Positions 1 through 6,772 of a DNA stretch of 29,849 bases are shown here, piece by piece. The translations under genes and the position numbers were made by a program. The notes under the pieces are model-generated. The model had not been told where the DNA came from. It did no database searches and saw nothing but the letters and a program-made list of their open reading frames with translations. Source of the DNA: SSEF01 sp964398485 (lineage in GTDB: Bacteria; Patescibacteriota; Minisyncoccia; Moranbacterales; UBA1568); the NCBI GenBank assembly GCA_964398485.1, contig CAYNMD010000011.1, positions 1 to 29,849 of the forward strand, in the 5' to 3' direction. Position 1 is the stretch's first letter. Each line of letters begins with the position of its first letter.

Positions 1-77
1 AATACTCTCTCATTGGCATTACGATTGCCTTAGCTTCTCTTGTTCTCGTAAAGGCAGTGGCGGGGTTCTTCTCGTAA
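1..77 (+). CDS. C-terminal end of a membrane protein (5' part outside window)
   Basis: An open frame enters from the left edge (first whole codon at base 3) and ends at TAA 75-77. The 24 visible residues are almost entirely hydrophobic and read as one membrane span ending in VKAVAGFFS. Small CPR proteins resembling TrbC/VirB2 pilins often end in such a span, but this is only a resemblance. The gene is followed directly by a strong terminator, so it is the last gene of a rightward unit. Function cannot be assigned from this fragment. Confidence 0.6.
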   Translation, partial: YSLIGITIALASLVLVKAVAGFFS

Positions 78-97
78 GTTCTAAAAAAGAACAGAGT

Positions 98-130
98 AAA
101 AATAACTCCCCTGCAGGGGAGTTATTTTTT
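98..130. terminator. Bidirectional intrinsic terminator
   Basis: A perfect 14-bp inverted repeat (98-111 and 116-129) with a TGCA loop has a GC-rich core (CTCCCC/GGGGAG), an A-tract on the left and a T-tract on the right, so it can end transcripts from both sides. It serves the membrane protein ending at 77 and the SUF operon arriving on the minus strand. The stop codon of the last SUF gene (131-129) overlaps it. Confidence 0.9.
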
Positions 131-452
131 AATCGAGGCCGAGTTGAATCTTGGCCTCTTCACTCATTTTGCTCGTGTCCCACGGTGGATCAAAGGTGAG
201 ATTGACGGTTACGTCATTGATGGCCTCGATTTCCATAACCCGATCCTCTATTTCTTTTTGGATCTGACCAAAGAGTGGACAGCCAATGGTAGTGAGAGTC
301 ATGGTGATAGTACAGATTCCATCCTGGGAAACGGCGACGTCATAAATAAGACCAAGATCAACAATAGAAACTCCAAGCTCTGGGTCGAGCACGAGGCGGA
401 GCTTTTCACGAGCCTGGTTTTTGAGTGAAACTTTGGTCATGTGAGTAAACAA
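129..452 (-). CDS. sufT: DUF59/MIP18-family iron-sulfur assembly factor (SufT-like)
   Basis: This 107-residue protein is a complete DUF59 domain: LDPELGVSIVDLGLIYDVAV near the N-terminus, TLTTIGCPLFGQI with the conserved TxxGCP cysteine, and VNLTFDPPWDTSKMSEEAK near the end. DUF59 proteins help mature Fe-S proteins and are common in SUF operons; no enzymatic reaction is established. It is the last gene of the operon. The start is set at TTG 452-450 because GGAGG (463-459) lies six bases upstream. The in-frame ATG at 440 would be 18 bases from that site, which is too far, though it is possible if the ribosome site is not used. Confidence 0.9.
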   Translation of the reverse strand: MFTHMTKVSLKNQAREKLRLVLDPELGVSIVDLGLIYDVAVSQDGICTITMTLTTIGCPLFGQIQKEIEDRVMEIEAINDVTVNLTFDPPWDTSKMSEEAKIQLGLD

Positions 453-492
453 AAACTTCCTCCAATAAAGTAGCGACTGAAGAAAGTTTTTG
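450..492 (-). promoter_or_regulatory. Hairpin covering the sufT start codon
   Basis: On the minus strand, CAAAAACTT (492-484) pairs perfectly with AAGTTTTTG (458-450). The second arm contains the TTG start of the DUF59 gene, and the loop holds its GGAGG ribosome site. In the operon mRNA this could modulate translation of the last gene or mark an RNA processing point after the ferredoxin gene. The pairing is AT-rich, so stability is modest; the regulatory role is inferred. Confidence 0.35.
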
Positions 493-500
493 TGTTGATA

Positions 501-773
501 TTATTCTGGGAAAATCTGTTTGCCGGTAGCGTCCTTGATGCGGATGGCGGCTACAGGGCAGGCACGGGCAGCGTTGAGAATAGTTTCTTGAGTATCTGTG
601 TCAGCAGTAGCGAGGACAGAGGCCTTGCCGTTGTCTTCGAGAGCAAAGGTATTGGGAGCCATAGCAACACAAGGGGCAGATCCAATACAGGCATCATGAT
701 CAACTTCAATGATCCATCCGTTTTTGAGAGTAACGGGACCGGCTGGCTTGCTTTCATCTTTCCATTGGGACAT
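501..773 (-). CDS. Small ferredoxin with three cluster cysteines, probably [3Fe-4S]
   Basis: A 90-residue single-cluster ferredoxin. The cluster site reads C29-I-G-S-A-P-C35, with C72-P73 near the C-terminus. The usual second cysteine of CxxCxxC is Ser32, so only three cysteines are present. The C-x5-C...CP pattern is that of [3Fe-4S] ferredoxins such as actinobacterial P450 partners; a serine-ligated [4Fe-4S] cluster is the alternative. It is a cytosolic electron carrier. Being between the sufU-like and DUF59 genes, it may donate electrons for cluster assembly, or simply be an abundant client; it could also serve IspH encoded at 17594. Confidence 0.9.
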   Translation of the reverse strand: MSQWKDESKPAGPVTLKNGWIIEVDHDACIGSAPCVAMAPNTFALEDNGKASVLATADTDTQETILNAARACPVAAIRIKDATGKQIFPE

Positions 774-778
774 AAGAC

Positions 779-1150
779 TTATTTATGAGTTAAAGTTTTC
801 TTGAGGGTTTCCAGTGACAGCAAGGCGCATTTGAGTCTATTAGGGGAGAGGGGAACTTTGATAAGCTCTAGCATCTCTTTTGGTTCGAAACTGAGGGCCT
901 CAGAGAAGTTTTTCCCCTTAATTACTTCCGACAAGAGAGAGGCTCCTGCCTGGGAAATAGCGCACCCACTACCACGAAACCGCACTTCCTCAATTGTATC
1001 ATTCCTTACTTGGATGTCCATCTCAAGTTGGTCACCACAAGTAGGATTGTGAGCTTTCCCCTGATGGGTAGCCTGTTTGAGACTGCCATAATTTCTGGGG
1101 TTACGGTAATGATCAAGAATGAAATCTTGGTAAAGTGACGACATAGACAA
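779..1150 (-). CDS. sufU: SufU/IscU-type Fe-S scaffold or sulfur-transfer protein
   Basis: This 123-residue protein of the NifU N-terminal family carries the three conserved cysteines: C38 in NPTCGD (with D40), C63 in GSGCAIS and C108 in PNRLKCALL. In SUF systems such a protein accepts persulfide sulfur from SufS, often as a zinc-bound carrier. The final motif (PxRxKCA) is SufU-like and there is no LPPVK motif of IscU. However, the C63-C108 distance of 45 matches IscU rather than SufU, which usually has about 18-20 extra residues there. It lies 3 bases after sufS, its expected partner. Confidence 0.9.
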   Translation of the reverse strand: MSMSSLYQDFILDHYRNPRNYGSLKQATHQGKAHNPTCGDQLEMDIQVRNDTIEEVRFRGSGCAISQAGASLLSEVIKGKNFSEALSFEPKEMLELIKVPLSPNRLKCALLSLETLKKTLTHK

Positions 1151-1153
1151 AAT

Positions 1154-2374
1154 TTAGACTGCAAAAATTCTCAGGGCTTTTTGAATGCCGGCCATGAGTG
1201 TTTCAATATCTTCTTCGGTATTGTAAATGCTGACCGATACTCGGGCTGAAGCGGGGAGACTGAGGGTATGGTGAAGCGGCCGAGCACAGTGTTCACCGGC
1301 TCGGATGCAGATATTTTCTTCACCAAGGAGGTGAGCAAGATCGTGTGGATGAATGTCATCAAGTGTAAAGGAAAGGATACCAGCTCGATTTTGTTCAGTT
1401 CCCCCGAGAATATGGACACTCTCTCCGAATGTTTCCCTCAATCTTCTTTCGAGGAGAAGGAGGAGTTTTTTTTCGTGTGCGTGGATAGCGGCGATACCGA
1501 GCTCCTTAATATACTTGATAGCCGCCGCAAGACCAACAATCCCAGCGATATTGGGCGTCCCTCCCTCGAGAGCATCAGGGAGCTCCTTGTAGAGAACGGG
1601 CGAGGAGAGTGGATCAAGGACTGTTCCACCACCCACATTGATCGCCCTGAGACGCTTGAGACTTCTCTTTTTTCCAGAGAGAACACCAATGCCTGTTGGG
1701 CCGAATACCTTGTGGCCTGAAAAAACAAGATAATCGATGTCCCATTTTTTTACTGAAACAGGGATGTGACCGATGGCTTGGCAGGCATCAACGAGAATAA
1801 GGAGGGTCGGATATTGCTTTCGTATGGCAGTAATAATTTCTTCAACGGGATTGATGAGTCCGAGAACATTGGAGACGGCACTCAAAGCAAGTACCCGAGT
1901 GTGACTGTCGAGCTGAGCAAGAATATTCTGCACCGACAGGAGGCCTGATTGACCAACTGGTGCCACTCGAAATTCAGCCCGAGTCTTCTCTGCTAATTCT
2001 TTCCAGGGGAGGAAGTTGGAATGGTGTTCGATAGCGGTGACAACGATATTATCTCCAGGATGGATTTCTTCACGGAGACCAGTGGCGACAAGATTGATGC
2101 CATGAGTGGCACCGCCCACAAAAATAGTGCTATTAATCTCGCTCTCAATAAAGGTAGCGATCTCCTTGCGGGCGTCAGCAGCAGCGAGGGTAGCTATTTC
2201 AGCAATGGGGTAAAGTCCGCGGGCGACATTGGCAGTGTATGTTTCATAATAGGCGTTCATTGCCTCGAGGACTGCTTGGGGCTTTTGGGCAGTAGCGGCC
2301 GAATCTAAATACACCAGGTCAGTGCGGTGTTTAAAAATGGGAAAATCTTTTTTGATGGTGTGAGGGTCAAACAT
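1154..2374 (-). CDS. sufS: SufS cysteine desulfurase
   Basis: A 406-residue class V PLP enzyme that removes sulfur from cysteine, giving alanine and an enzyme persulfide. The PLP lysine is K222 in SGHKVFGPTGIG; AIEHHSN (H117/H118) and LVDACQA (D196) form the cofactor site. The persulfide cysteine is C363 in CIRAGEHCARPL, close to the RAGHHCAQPL consensus of group II (SufS) enzymes, with Glu and Arg replacing His and Gln. Length is normal and the protein appears intact. It lies between sufD and the scaffold gene, the usual SUF order. Confidence 0.97.
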   Translation of the reverse strand: MFDPHTIKKDFPIFKHRTDLVYLDSAATAQKPQAVLEAMNAYYETYTANVARGLYPIAEIATLAAADARKEIATFIESEINSTIFVGGATHGINLVATGLREEIHPGDNIVVTAIEHHSNFLPWKELAEKTRAEFRVAPVGQSGLLSVQNILAQLDSHTRVLALSAVSNVLGLINPVEEIITAIRKQYPTLLILVDACQAIGHIPVSVKKWDIDYLVFSGHKVFGPTGIGVLSGKKRSLKRLRAINVGGGTVLDPLSSPVLYKELPDALEGGTPNIAGIVGLAAAIKYIKELGIAAIHAHEKKLLLLLERRLRETFGESVHILGGTEQNRAGILSFTLDDIHPHDLAHLLGEENICIRAGEHCARPLHHTLSLPASARVSVSIYNTEEDIETLMAGIQKALRIFAV

Positions 2375-2377
2375 AGG

Positions 2378-2953
2378 TTATAAAATTTTGGGGATATGCT
2401 CCTCTTGTACTCCAAGGGCTACTATTTTTTCAATGCTTTCTTGAAAGAATCCTTGGGTCAGGAGATCGCTTGCTTGTTTTCGTGAGAGACCACGACTCTC
2501 TATATAGAGCAGCAAGGATTCGTTTAGTGGACTGACCGTGGCAGCATGATGGCACGCCACATCATCAGCCAGGATTTCGAGTGCCGGTTTCGTATGAGCA
2601 CTGGCTTCCGGCGAAAGGAGGAGGCTGCGGCTGTCTTGGGAGGCGTTCGAACCCTGGGCCTTCTTTTCAACTTTAATAGTGCCCTCATAGTAGAGTTCGG
2701 CTTTATCTTTGAGTACGGCTTTGACGAGAGCGCTGGAGCTCGTCTTCGGAGCGAGGTGTTTCTGAACGATATTGAGCGTTTGTTTGTCATTTTCTTCGCC
2801 AGTGAAGAAGGCAAAGATATGTGCAACGGCTCCTTCGCCCAATAGTTCCACTGTAATTTCTCCACTTCGATTCAAGGCAAAAAACACTGCGCTCTCATAG
2901 GCTTTGAGACGATAGGCAGAGTGCTTGTCATGGGAGATATCGATGAATTGCAT
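2378..2953 (-). CDS. sufD: Short SufD, core domain only
   Basis: This 191-residue protein matches the SufB/SufD family core but is under half the usual SufD length of about 420. It keeps the SufD end of the beta-helix, with DDVACHHAATVSP (H136 aligning with E. coli SufD H360 at the SufB-SufD cluster site) and the C-terminal helices (YIESRGLSRKQASDLLTQGF). The N-terminal helical domain and most of the early beta-helix are absent. SufD partners SufB and SufC in the cluster scaffold. The start is ATG 2953-2951, four bases after the sufB stop; an upstream extension inside sufB exists but is unlikely. The gene is tightly packed and in frame, so this looks like reduction, not decay. Confidence 0.88.
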   Translation of the reverse strand: MQFIDISHDKHSAYRLKAYESAVFFALNRSGEITVELLGEGAVAHIFAFFTGEENDKQTLNIVQKHLAPKTSSSALVKAVLKDKAELYYEGTIKVEKKAQGSNASQDSRSLLLSPEASAHTKPALEILADDVACHHAATVSPLNESLLLYIESRGLSRKQASDLLTQGFFQESIEKIVALGVQEEHIPKIL

Positions 2954-2957
2954 AGGT

Positions 2958-4361
2958 TTAGCCAATAGATCCTTGCATCTCGAGATGAATAAGACGATTG
3001 AGCTCAATCGAATACTCGAGTGGAATTTCTTTAACTACCGGATCGATGAAACCGTTGACGAGCATTCCTTCCGCATCTTCTTTTTTAATACCCCGAGAAG
3101 TCAGGTAAAAAAGTTTTTCTTCGCCAATTTTTTCTACGGTAGCTTCGTGTTCTACGGTAGCGTTTTGTTCTTTGACACGCATGGTAGGATAGGTGTCGGA
3201 ACGAGAAAGGGGATCAAGGAGGAGTGCGTCACACATGACGCTTGCTTTAGAGCCAGTCGCACCTTTCCCAATATGGACGAGACCACGGTAGGAAGTACGT
3301 CCGCCGTCCTTGGAGATGGATTTGGAAACCACACGAGAGCTCGTGTTTGGAGCCATGTGGACCATTTTGGCGCCAGCATCTTGGTGCTGACCTTTCCCGG
3401 CGTACGCAATGGAGAGGACTTCACCACGAGCGTTGGCACCAGTGAGATATACGGCTGGGTATTTCATGGTGACGCCTGAGCCAATATTACAATCAATCCA
3501 CTCCATGAGAGCATTTTCTTCAGCCTTAGCCCGTTTGGTTACGAGATTGTAAATATTTTTACTCCAGTTTTGAACGGTCGTGTAACGCACTCGAGCATTC
3601 TTTTTGACAAAAATTTCCACGACAGCCGAATGGAGTGAGCTGGTGCGATAGATGGGTGCTGTGCAGCCTTCGACATAGTGTACAGAACTCCCAACATCCG
3701 CGATGATGAGCGTGCGTTCGAATTGGCCAAAGGCCTCGGCATTGATACGGAAGTAGGCCTGAAGGGGAAGATCAACCTTGACCCCTTTTGGTACATACAC
3801 AAAAGATCCACCAGACCAGACAGCTGAATTGAGAGCCGCGAATTTATTATCGTGTGGTGGGATGAGTGTCCCAAAGTATTCTTTGACGAGTTTTGGGTAT
3901 TTTTTTACCGCCGTGTCCATATCGCAAAAAATCACCCCTTGTTTTTTGAGGGCAGCATCAAAACTTTCGTAGACTACCTCTGACTCATACTGAGCTGAGA
4001 CGCCGGCCAAGAATTTTTTCTCTGCTTCTGGGACGCCAATCTTGTCATATGTCTCCTTAATCTCTTGAGGGAGCTTGTCCCAAGCATCGGCTTGTCCTTT
4101 GGTTGCTTTGAGATAATAGGTGATATCTTCGAAGTTAATTTTTGTAAGATCGGCACCCCATGTCGGCATCGGCTTATCTTGAAAAATCTTGTAGCTCTTC
4201 AGGCGAAAATCCCGCATCCATTTCTGTTCACCTTTGACGCGTGAAATTTCTTCGACGACACCTGCATTCAAACCTGCCCCGGTCTTGTGGACAGAACGCT
4301 CGGGCATGGCAAAGCCATAACGATAATCAAACTCCAAATTTTTTTCTGAAGTTTTGGGCAT
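2958..4361 (-). CDS. sufB: SufB scaffold subunit
   Basis: Full-length (467 residues) SufB. Key residues are visible: C233 in VHYVEGCTAP (E. coli C254 region, sulfur acceptor), C377 in VMCDALLLD (E. coli C405 region, cluster site with SufD) and the E404-H405-E406 group in ATVEHEATVEKIGE. The C-terminal helix motif LTSRGIKKEDAEGMLVNGF is intact. SufB receives sulfur and builds the nascent cluster in the SufBCD complex in the cytosol. It lies 2 bases after sufC and 4 before sufD, consistent with coupled translation of complex subunits. Confidence 0.98.
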   Translation of the reverse strand: MPKTSEKNLEFDYRYGFAMPERSVHKTGAGLNAGVVEEISRVKGEQKWMRDFRLKSYKIFQDKPMPTWGADLTKINFEDITYYLKATKGQADAWDKLPQEIKETYDKIGVPEAEKKFLAGVSAQYESEVVYESFDAALKKQGVIFCDMDTAVKKYPKLVKEYFGTLIPPHDNKFAALNSAVWSGGSFVYVPKGVKVDLPLQAYFRINAEAFGQFERTLIIADVGSSVHYVEGCTAPIYRTSSLHSAVVEIFVKKNARVRYTTVQNWSKNIYNLVTKRAKAEENALMEWIDCNIGSGVTMKYPAVYLTGANARGEVLSIAYAGKGQHQDAGAKMVHMAPNTSSRVVSKSISKDGGRTSYRGLVHIGKGATGSKASVMCDALLLDPLSRSDTYPTMRVKEQNATVEHEATVEKIGEEKLFYLTSRGIKKEDAEGMLVNGFIDPVVKEIPLEYSIELNRLIHLEMQGSIG

Positions 4362-4363
4362 AG

Positions 4364-5083
4364 TTATTTGATAGCAGCGTCAAAGCCTTTGGTTTCAATC
4401 TGTTTGGCGAGGAGGGCAGTGCCGGTTTTTTTGAGTTTTCCTTCATGAAGCACGATCACCACATCTGGTTTCACGTACTTCACCAAGCGAGTGGAGTGAG
4501 TGATAAAGATGAGGGTGGTTTCTTTGGGAAGATGTTTCTTGAGAAAGGTAGCAATAGTTTTGAGCGCGTCGACATCTACCCCAGTATCAATCTCATCAAA
4601 GAGGGCAAAGCGGGGAGCGAGGAGGGCTGCCTGGAGCGCCTCGAGTTTCTTTCTCTCACCACCAGAGAAACCGACATTGAGTGAACGTCTCAGGAGTTCG
4701 TCTTTGATACGGAGCTCGGCTGAATATTTTTTGACGAGCGCGTGGAGTTCTATCGGGGTGTACTTTTTTTCCAGTGCTAGCCGGAGGAGTTCGAAGACCG
4801 TTACTCCGGGAAGCTCGAGGGGCGTTTGAAAGGAGAGAAAGACACCAAGTTTGGCTCGTTCATCGGGGGAAAGGCTTTTTATATTCCTTTTCCCCAGAAG
4901 GATTTTGCTCGAACGACCTACTGAGTACTGAGGATGACCCATGATCACCGAAGCGAGAGTGGATTTCCCAGAGCCATTGGGACCCATGAGGACGTAGCTC
5001 TTTCCAGCTTGAAAAGCAAAAGAAAAATCAGGGAGAATTGTTTTCCCTTCGATAGTAGCTTTGAGGTGTTCGATGGTGAGCAT
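4364..5083 (-). CDS. sufC: SufC ATPase
   Basis: A 239-residue ABC ATPase that powers rearrangement of the SufBD scaffold. Walker A is GPNGSGKST, the signature is VGFSGGERKKLE, and Walker B is ALFDEIDTGVDVDAL, the SufC form (DExDxGxDxDAL); ITHSTRLVKYV carries the switch histidine. The start is taken as ATG 5083-5081 (MLTIEHLKA), one base after the stop of the regulator gene; an 11-residue upstream extension would overlap that gene and lacks family similarity. Confidence 0.97.
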   Translation of the reverse strand: MLTIEHLKATIEGKTILPDFSFAFQAGKSYVLMGPNGSGKSTLASVIMGHPQYSVGRSSKILLGKRNIKSLSPDERAKLGVFLSFQTPLELPGVTVFELLRLALEKKYTPIELHALVKKYSAELRIKDELLRRSLNVGFSGGERKKLEALQAALLAPRFALFDEIDTGVDVDALKTIATFLKKHLPKETTLIFITHSTRLVKYVKPDVVIVLHEGKLKKTGTALLAKQIETKGFDAAIK

Positions 5084-5084
5084 A

Positions 5085-5492
5085 TTATTTCGGTGATGAG
5101 TGAAGGATAGAATCAAGAGTAATCTCAGAAAGAGTCGCTTCTATTTTTTCTTCAAGCGTTCTCCAAACCTGGTTGGTCTGACAATGACTCACTTGAAGAC
5201 AGGGGAGCTCACCTTTGACTGGTGGCATAAACATTTGGATGGGACCGTCAAGAATTTTCAAAATATCCCAGGTACTAATGGTTTCTATCGGTTGAGCGAG
5301 GACATAGCCCCCAGCTGTCCCTTTTTTGGCCTCAACGATTCCCTGGCGACGTAAAATCTGTAGGATCTTTTCGAGATAATCCTCAGGAAGGTGTTCTGAT
5401 TCCGCTATAGTATGGATAGAGAGTGGCTCTTGAGCTTGGGCTAGTGCTAGCACTGCTCGGAGGCCGTAATAAGCCTTTTTGGAAATTCTCAT
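5085..5492 (-). CDS. Rrf2-family regulator, IscR-like, of the SUF operon
   Basis: This 135-residue winged-helix protein begins MRISKKAYYGLRAVLALA and aligns with IscR without gaps across the recognition helix (YLEKILQILRR; E41 equals IscR E43) and the cluster loop. Of the IscR [2Fe-2S] ligands C92/C98/C104/H107, only two remain: C98 and C104 (PCLQVSHCQTNQVW). The others are Val and Asn. H103, next to C104, could substitute. First gene of the operon, directly behind an IscR type 1-like operator, so autoregulation according to cluster status is likely. An intact protein; whether it binds a cluster is not shown. Confidence 0.93.
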   Translation of the reverse strand: MRISKKAYYGLRAVLALAQAQEPLSIHTIAESEHLPEDYLEKILQILRRQGIVEAKKGTAGGYVLAQPIETISTWDILKILDGPIQMFMPPVKGELPCLQVSHCQTNQVWRTLEEKIEATLSEITLDSILHSSPK

Positions 5493-5517
5493 AAATCGGA
5501 CTAAAATAGTCTGATTT
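5493..5517. promoter_or_regulatory. IscR type 1-like operator
   Basis: An 11-bp inverted repeat with a 3-base loop (arms 5493-5503 and 5507-5517, one mismatch pair). Its centre at 5499-5511, GACTAAAATAGTC, matches the core of the E. coli IscR type 1 consensus (GACTRWWWYAGTC) at every position; the outer flanks match less well. It covers the expected start of the rrf2-suf transcript and ends at the rrf2 start codon, a position suited to repression. A second, shorter repeat (AGACT-ACC-AGTCT, 5520-5532) lies between the -35 and -10 elements. Confidence 0.85.
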
Positions 5518-5519
5518 AG

Positions 5520-5548
5520 AGACTACCAGTCTTGATGGAGTCTGTCAA
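5520..5548 (-). promoter_or_regulatory. Promoter of the rrf2-suf operon
   Basis: On the minus strand a consensus -35 TTGACA (5548-5543) is followed after 17 bases by TAGTCT (5525-5520) as a weak -10. The predicted start near 5512 falls inside the operator. A strong -35 with a poor -10 is compatible with a regulated promoter. Confidence 0.6.
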
Positions 5549-5560
5549 TCCTGATAGGCT
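5532..5560 (+). promoter_or_regulatory. Divergent promoter for the Dus gene
   Basis: TTGATG (5532-5537), 17-base spacer, TAGGCT (5555-5560). Only nine bases separate the -10 from the ATG at 5570, so the mRNA would be nearly leaderless. It overlaps the suf promoter on the other strand, so the two probably compete for polymerase. Confidence 0.45.
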
Positions 5561-5569
5561 AGGAAAACT

Positions 5570-6598
5570 ATGAATCATTTAGCGAAGCCATTTTTGGGGT
5601 TTTGGGGAGGGCTTAGAAAGCCTTTTTTTGTGTTGGCGCCACTCGCTAATGTGACCGACTTCGCCTTCCGCCAATTCATCGTGCAGTACCAAAAGCCAGA
5701 TGTGCTCTGGACCGAGTTTGTAGCTGCTGATGGACTCTGCCATCCACGAGGTCGTGAAGCACTCATTCGAGATTTAAAGTTCGACGAAAATGAACGACCA
5801 ATTGTCGCTCAACTTTTCACGAGTCATCCGGAGAAGATGTTTGAAGCAGCCAAGCTTGTGAAAGGGCTCGGATTTGACGGTGTTGATATCAATATGGGGT
5901 GTCCTGACAAAAATGTGATGAAACAAGGTGCTGGAGCAGCCTGTATGAAGGAGCCGGCATTAGCTCAGGGCATTATATTGGCAGCTATGGAAGGGGTGCG
6001 AGCTGATGGGAAAGATCCTATTCCAGTATCAGTCAAAACGAGATTAGGGTTTAATAAGGACGAAATAGAAACATGGCTTCCTCAAGTGCTTGCCACCAAA
6101 CCAGCAGTCCTAACACTCCATCTCCGGACGAAAAAGGAAATGTCACTGGTTCCGGCACACTGGGACCGGATGGTAGCTGCGGTGAAGCTGAGGGATGAAT
6201 ATAGTCCAGAGACTCTTATTCTGGGGAATGGTGATGTCCAAAATATAGCTCTGGCCAGAAAGAAATGTGAGGAAACTGGTTGTGATGGAGTAATGATTGG
6301 GAGGGGTGTCTTTGGCAATCCTTGGCTTTTTGATGAGGACAGAATGAGTGTGACTGTTCGCGAACGACTCGAGGCCATACTTCATCTTACTGAACTGTTT
6401 GAACAAACGTGGCAGGGAACAAAAAGCTTTGAAATTTTGAAAAAACATTTCCAAGCCTACATTATTGGTTTTCCTGGAGCCAAGGAACTGAGGAATGAGC
6501 TGATGCTGACTCATGAAGCTCAATCAGTACGGAAGCTCATTGAGGACTTTCTTGTTCAACATCCAGATAAAGCCCAAATTGAACTTTCGCTTGTTTAG
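5570..6598 (+). CDS. dusB: tRNA-dihydrouridine synthase
   Basis: This 342-residue FMN enzyme of the Dus family reduces uridines in the tRNA D-arm using NADPH. The TIM-barrel start LAPLANVTDFAFR, the catalytic motif DGVDINMGCPDKNVMKQGAG (C111), VSVKTRLGF, LTLHLRT (in place of the usual HGRT) and the phosphate-binding end GVMIGRGVFGNPWLF are all present. A helical C-terminal domain follows. Length fits bacterial DusB, but the subfamily is not certain. The start at ATG 5570 follows a predicted promoter closely; no ribosome site is visible. Confidence 0.95.
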   Translation: MNHLAKPFLGFWGGLRKPFFVLAPLANVTDFAFRQFIVQYQKPDVLWTEFVAADGLCHPRGREALIRDLKFDENERPIVAQLFTSHPEKMFEAAKLVKGLGFDGVDINMGCPDKNVMKQGAGAACMKEPALAQGIILAAMEGVRADGKDPIPVSVKTRLGFNKDEIETWLPQVLATKPAVLTLHLRTKKEMSLVPAHWDRMVAAVKLRDEYSPETLILGNGDVQNIALARKKCEETGCDGVMIGRGVFGNPWLFDEDRMSVTVRERLEAILHLTELFEQTWQGTKSFEILKKHFQAYIIGFPGAKELRNELMLTHEAQSVRKLIEDFLVQHPDKAQIELSLV

Positions 6599-6604
6599 GA
6601 ACTT

Positions 6605-6634
6605 TTGAATTCTTTAGGGGCGCTATGGTATACT
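6605..6634 (+). promoter_or_regulatory. Promoter upstream of the small membrane peptide
   Basis: TTGAAT (6605-6610), 18-base spacer, TATACT (6629-6634), just after the Dus stop codon. It would drive the 36-codon gene at 6651 and the FtsB-like gene. Confidence 0.5.
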
Positions 6635-6650
6635 AACTCCTGCAATACCT

Positions 6651-6761
6651 ATGAGTTTTCGATCACGACACAAGAAAATTTATGCCGTCTGGGTGGTTAT
6701 TTCTGCTCTCGTAGCACTCTCCATGCTCGCCTTTCTGATGGCTCCTTTCTTTATGTACTAA
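6651..6761 (+). CDS. 36-residue single-span membrane peptide
   Basis: An ATG-TAA frame of 36 codons encodes a basic N-terminus (MSFRSRHKKIYAVW) followed by one hydrophobic span (VVISALVALSMLAFLMAPFF), a typical inside-positive membrane peptide. It lies 16 bases after a good -10 and 11 bases before the FtsB-like start, so it probably shares that transcript. A larger overlapping frame from 6605 is the upstream extension of the FtsB-like frame and would start inside the promoter. No function is recognised; a link with the division protein is inferred from position only. Confidence 0.6.
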   Translation: MSFRSRHKKIYAVWVVISALVALSMLAFLMAPFFMY

Positions 6762-6772
6762 ATAATGACGGT

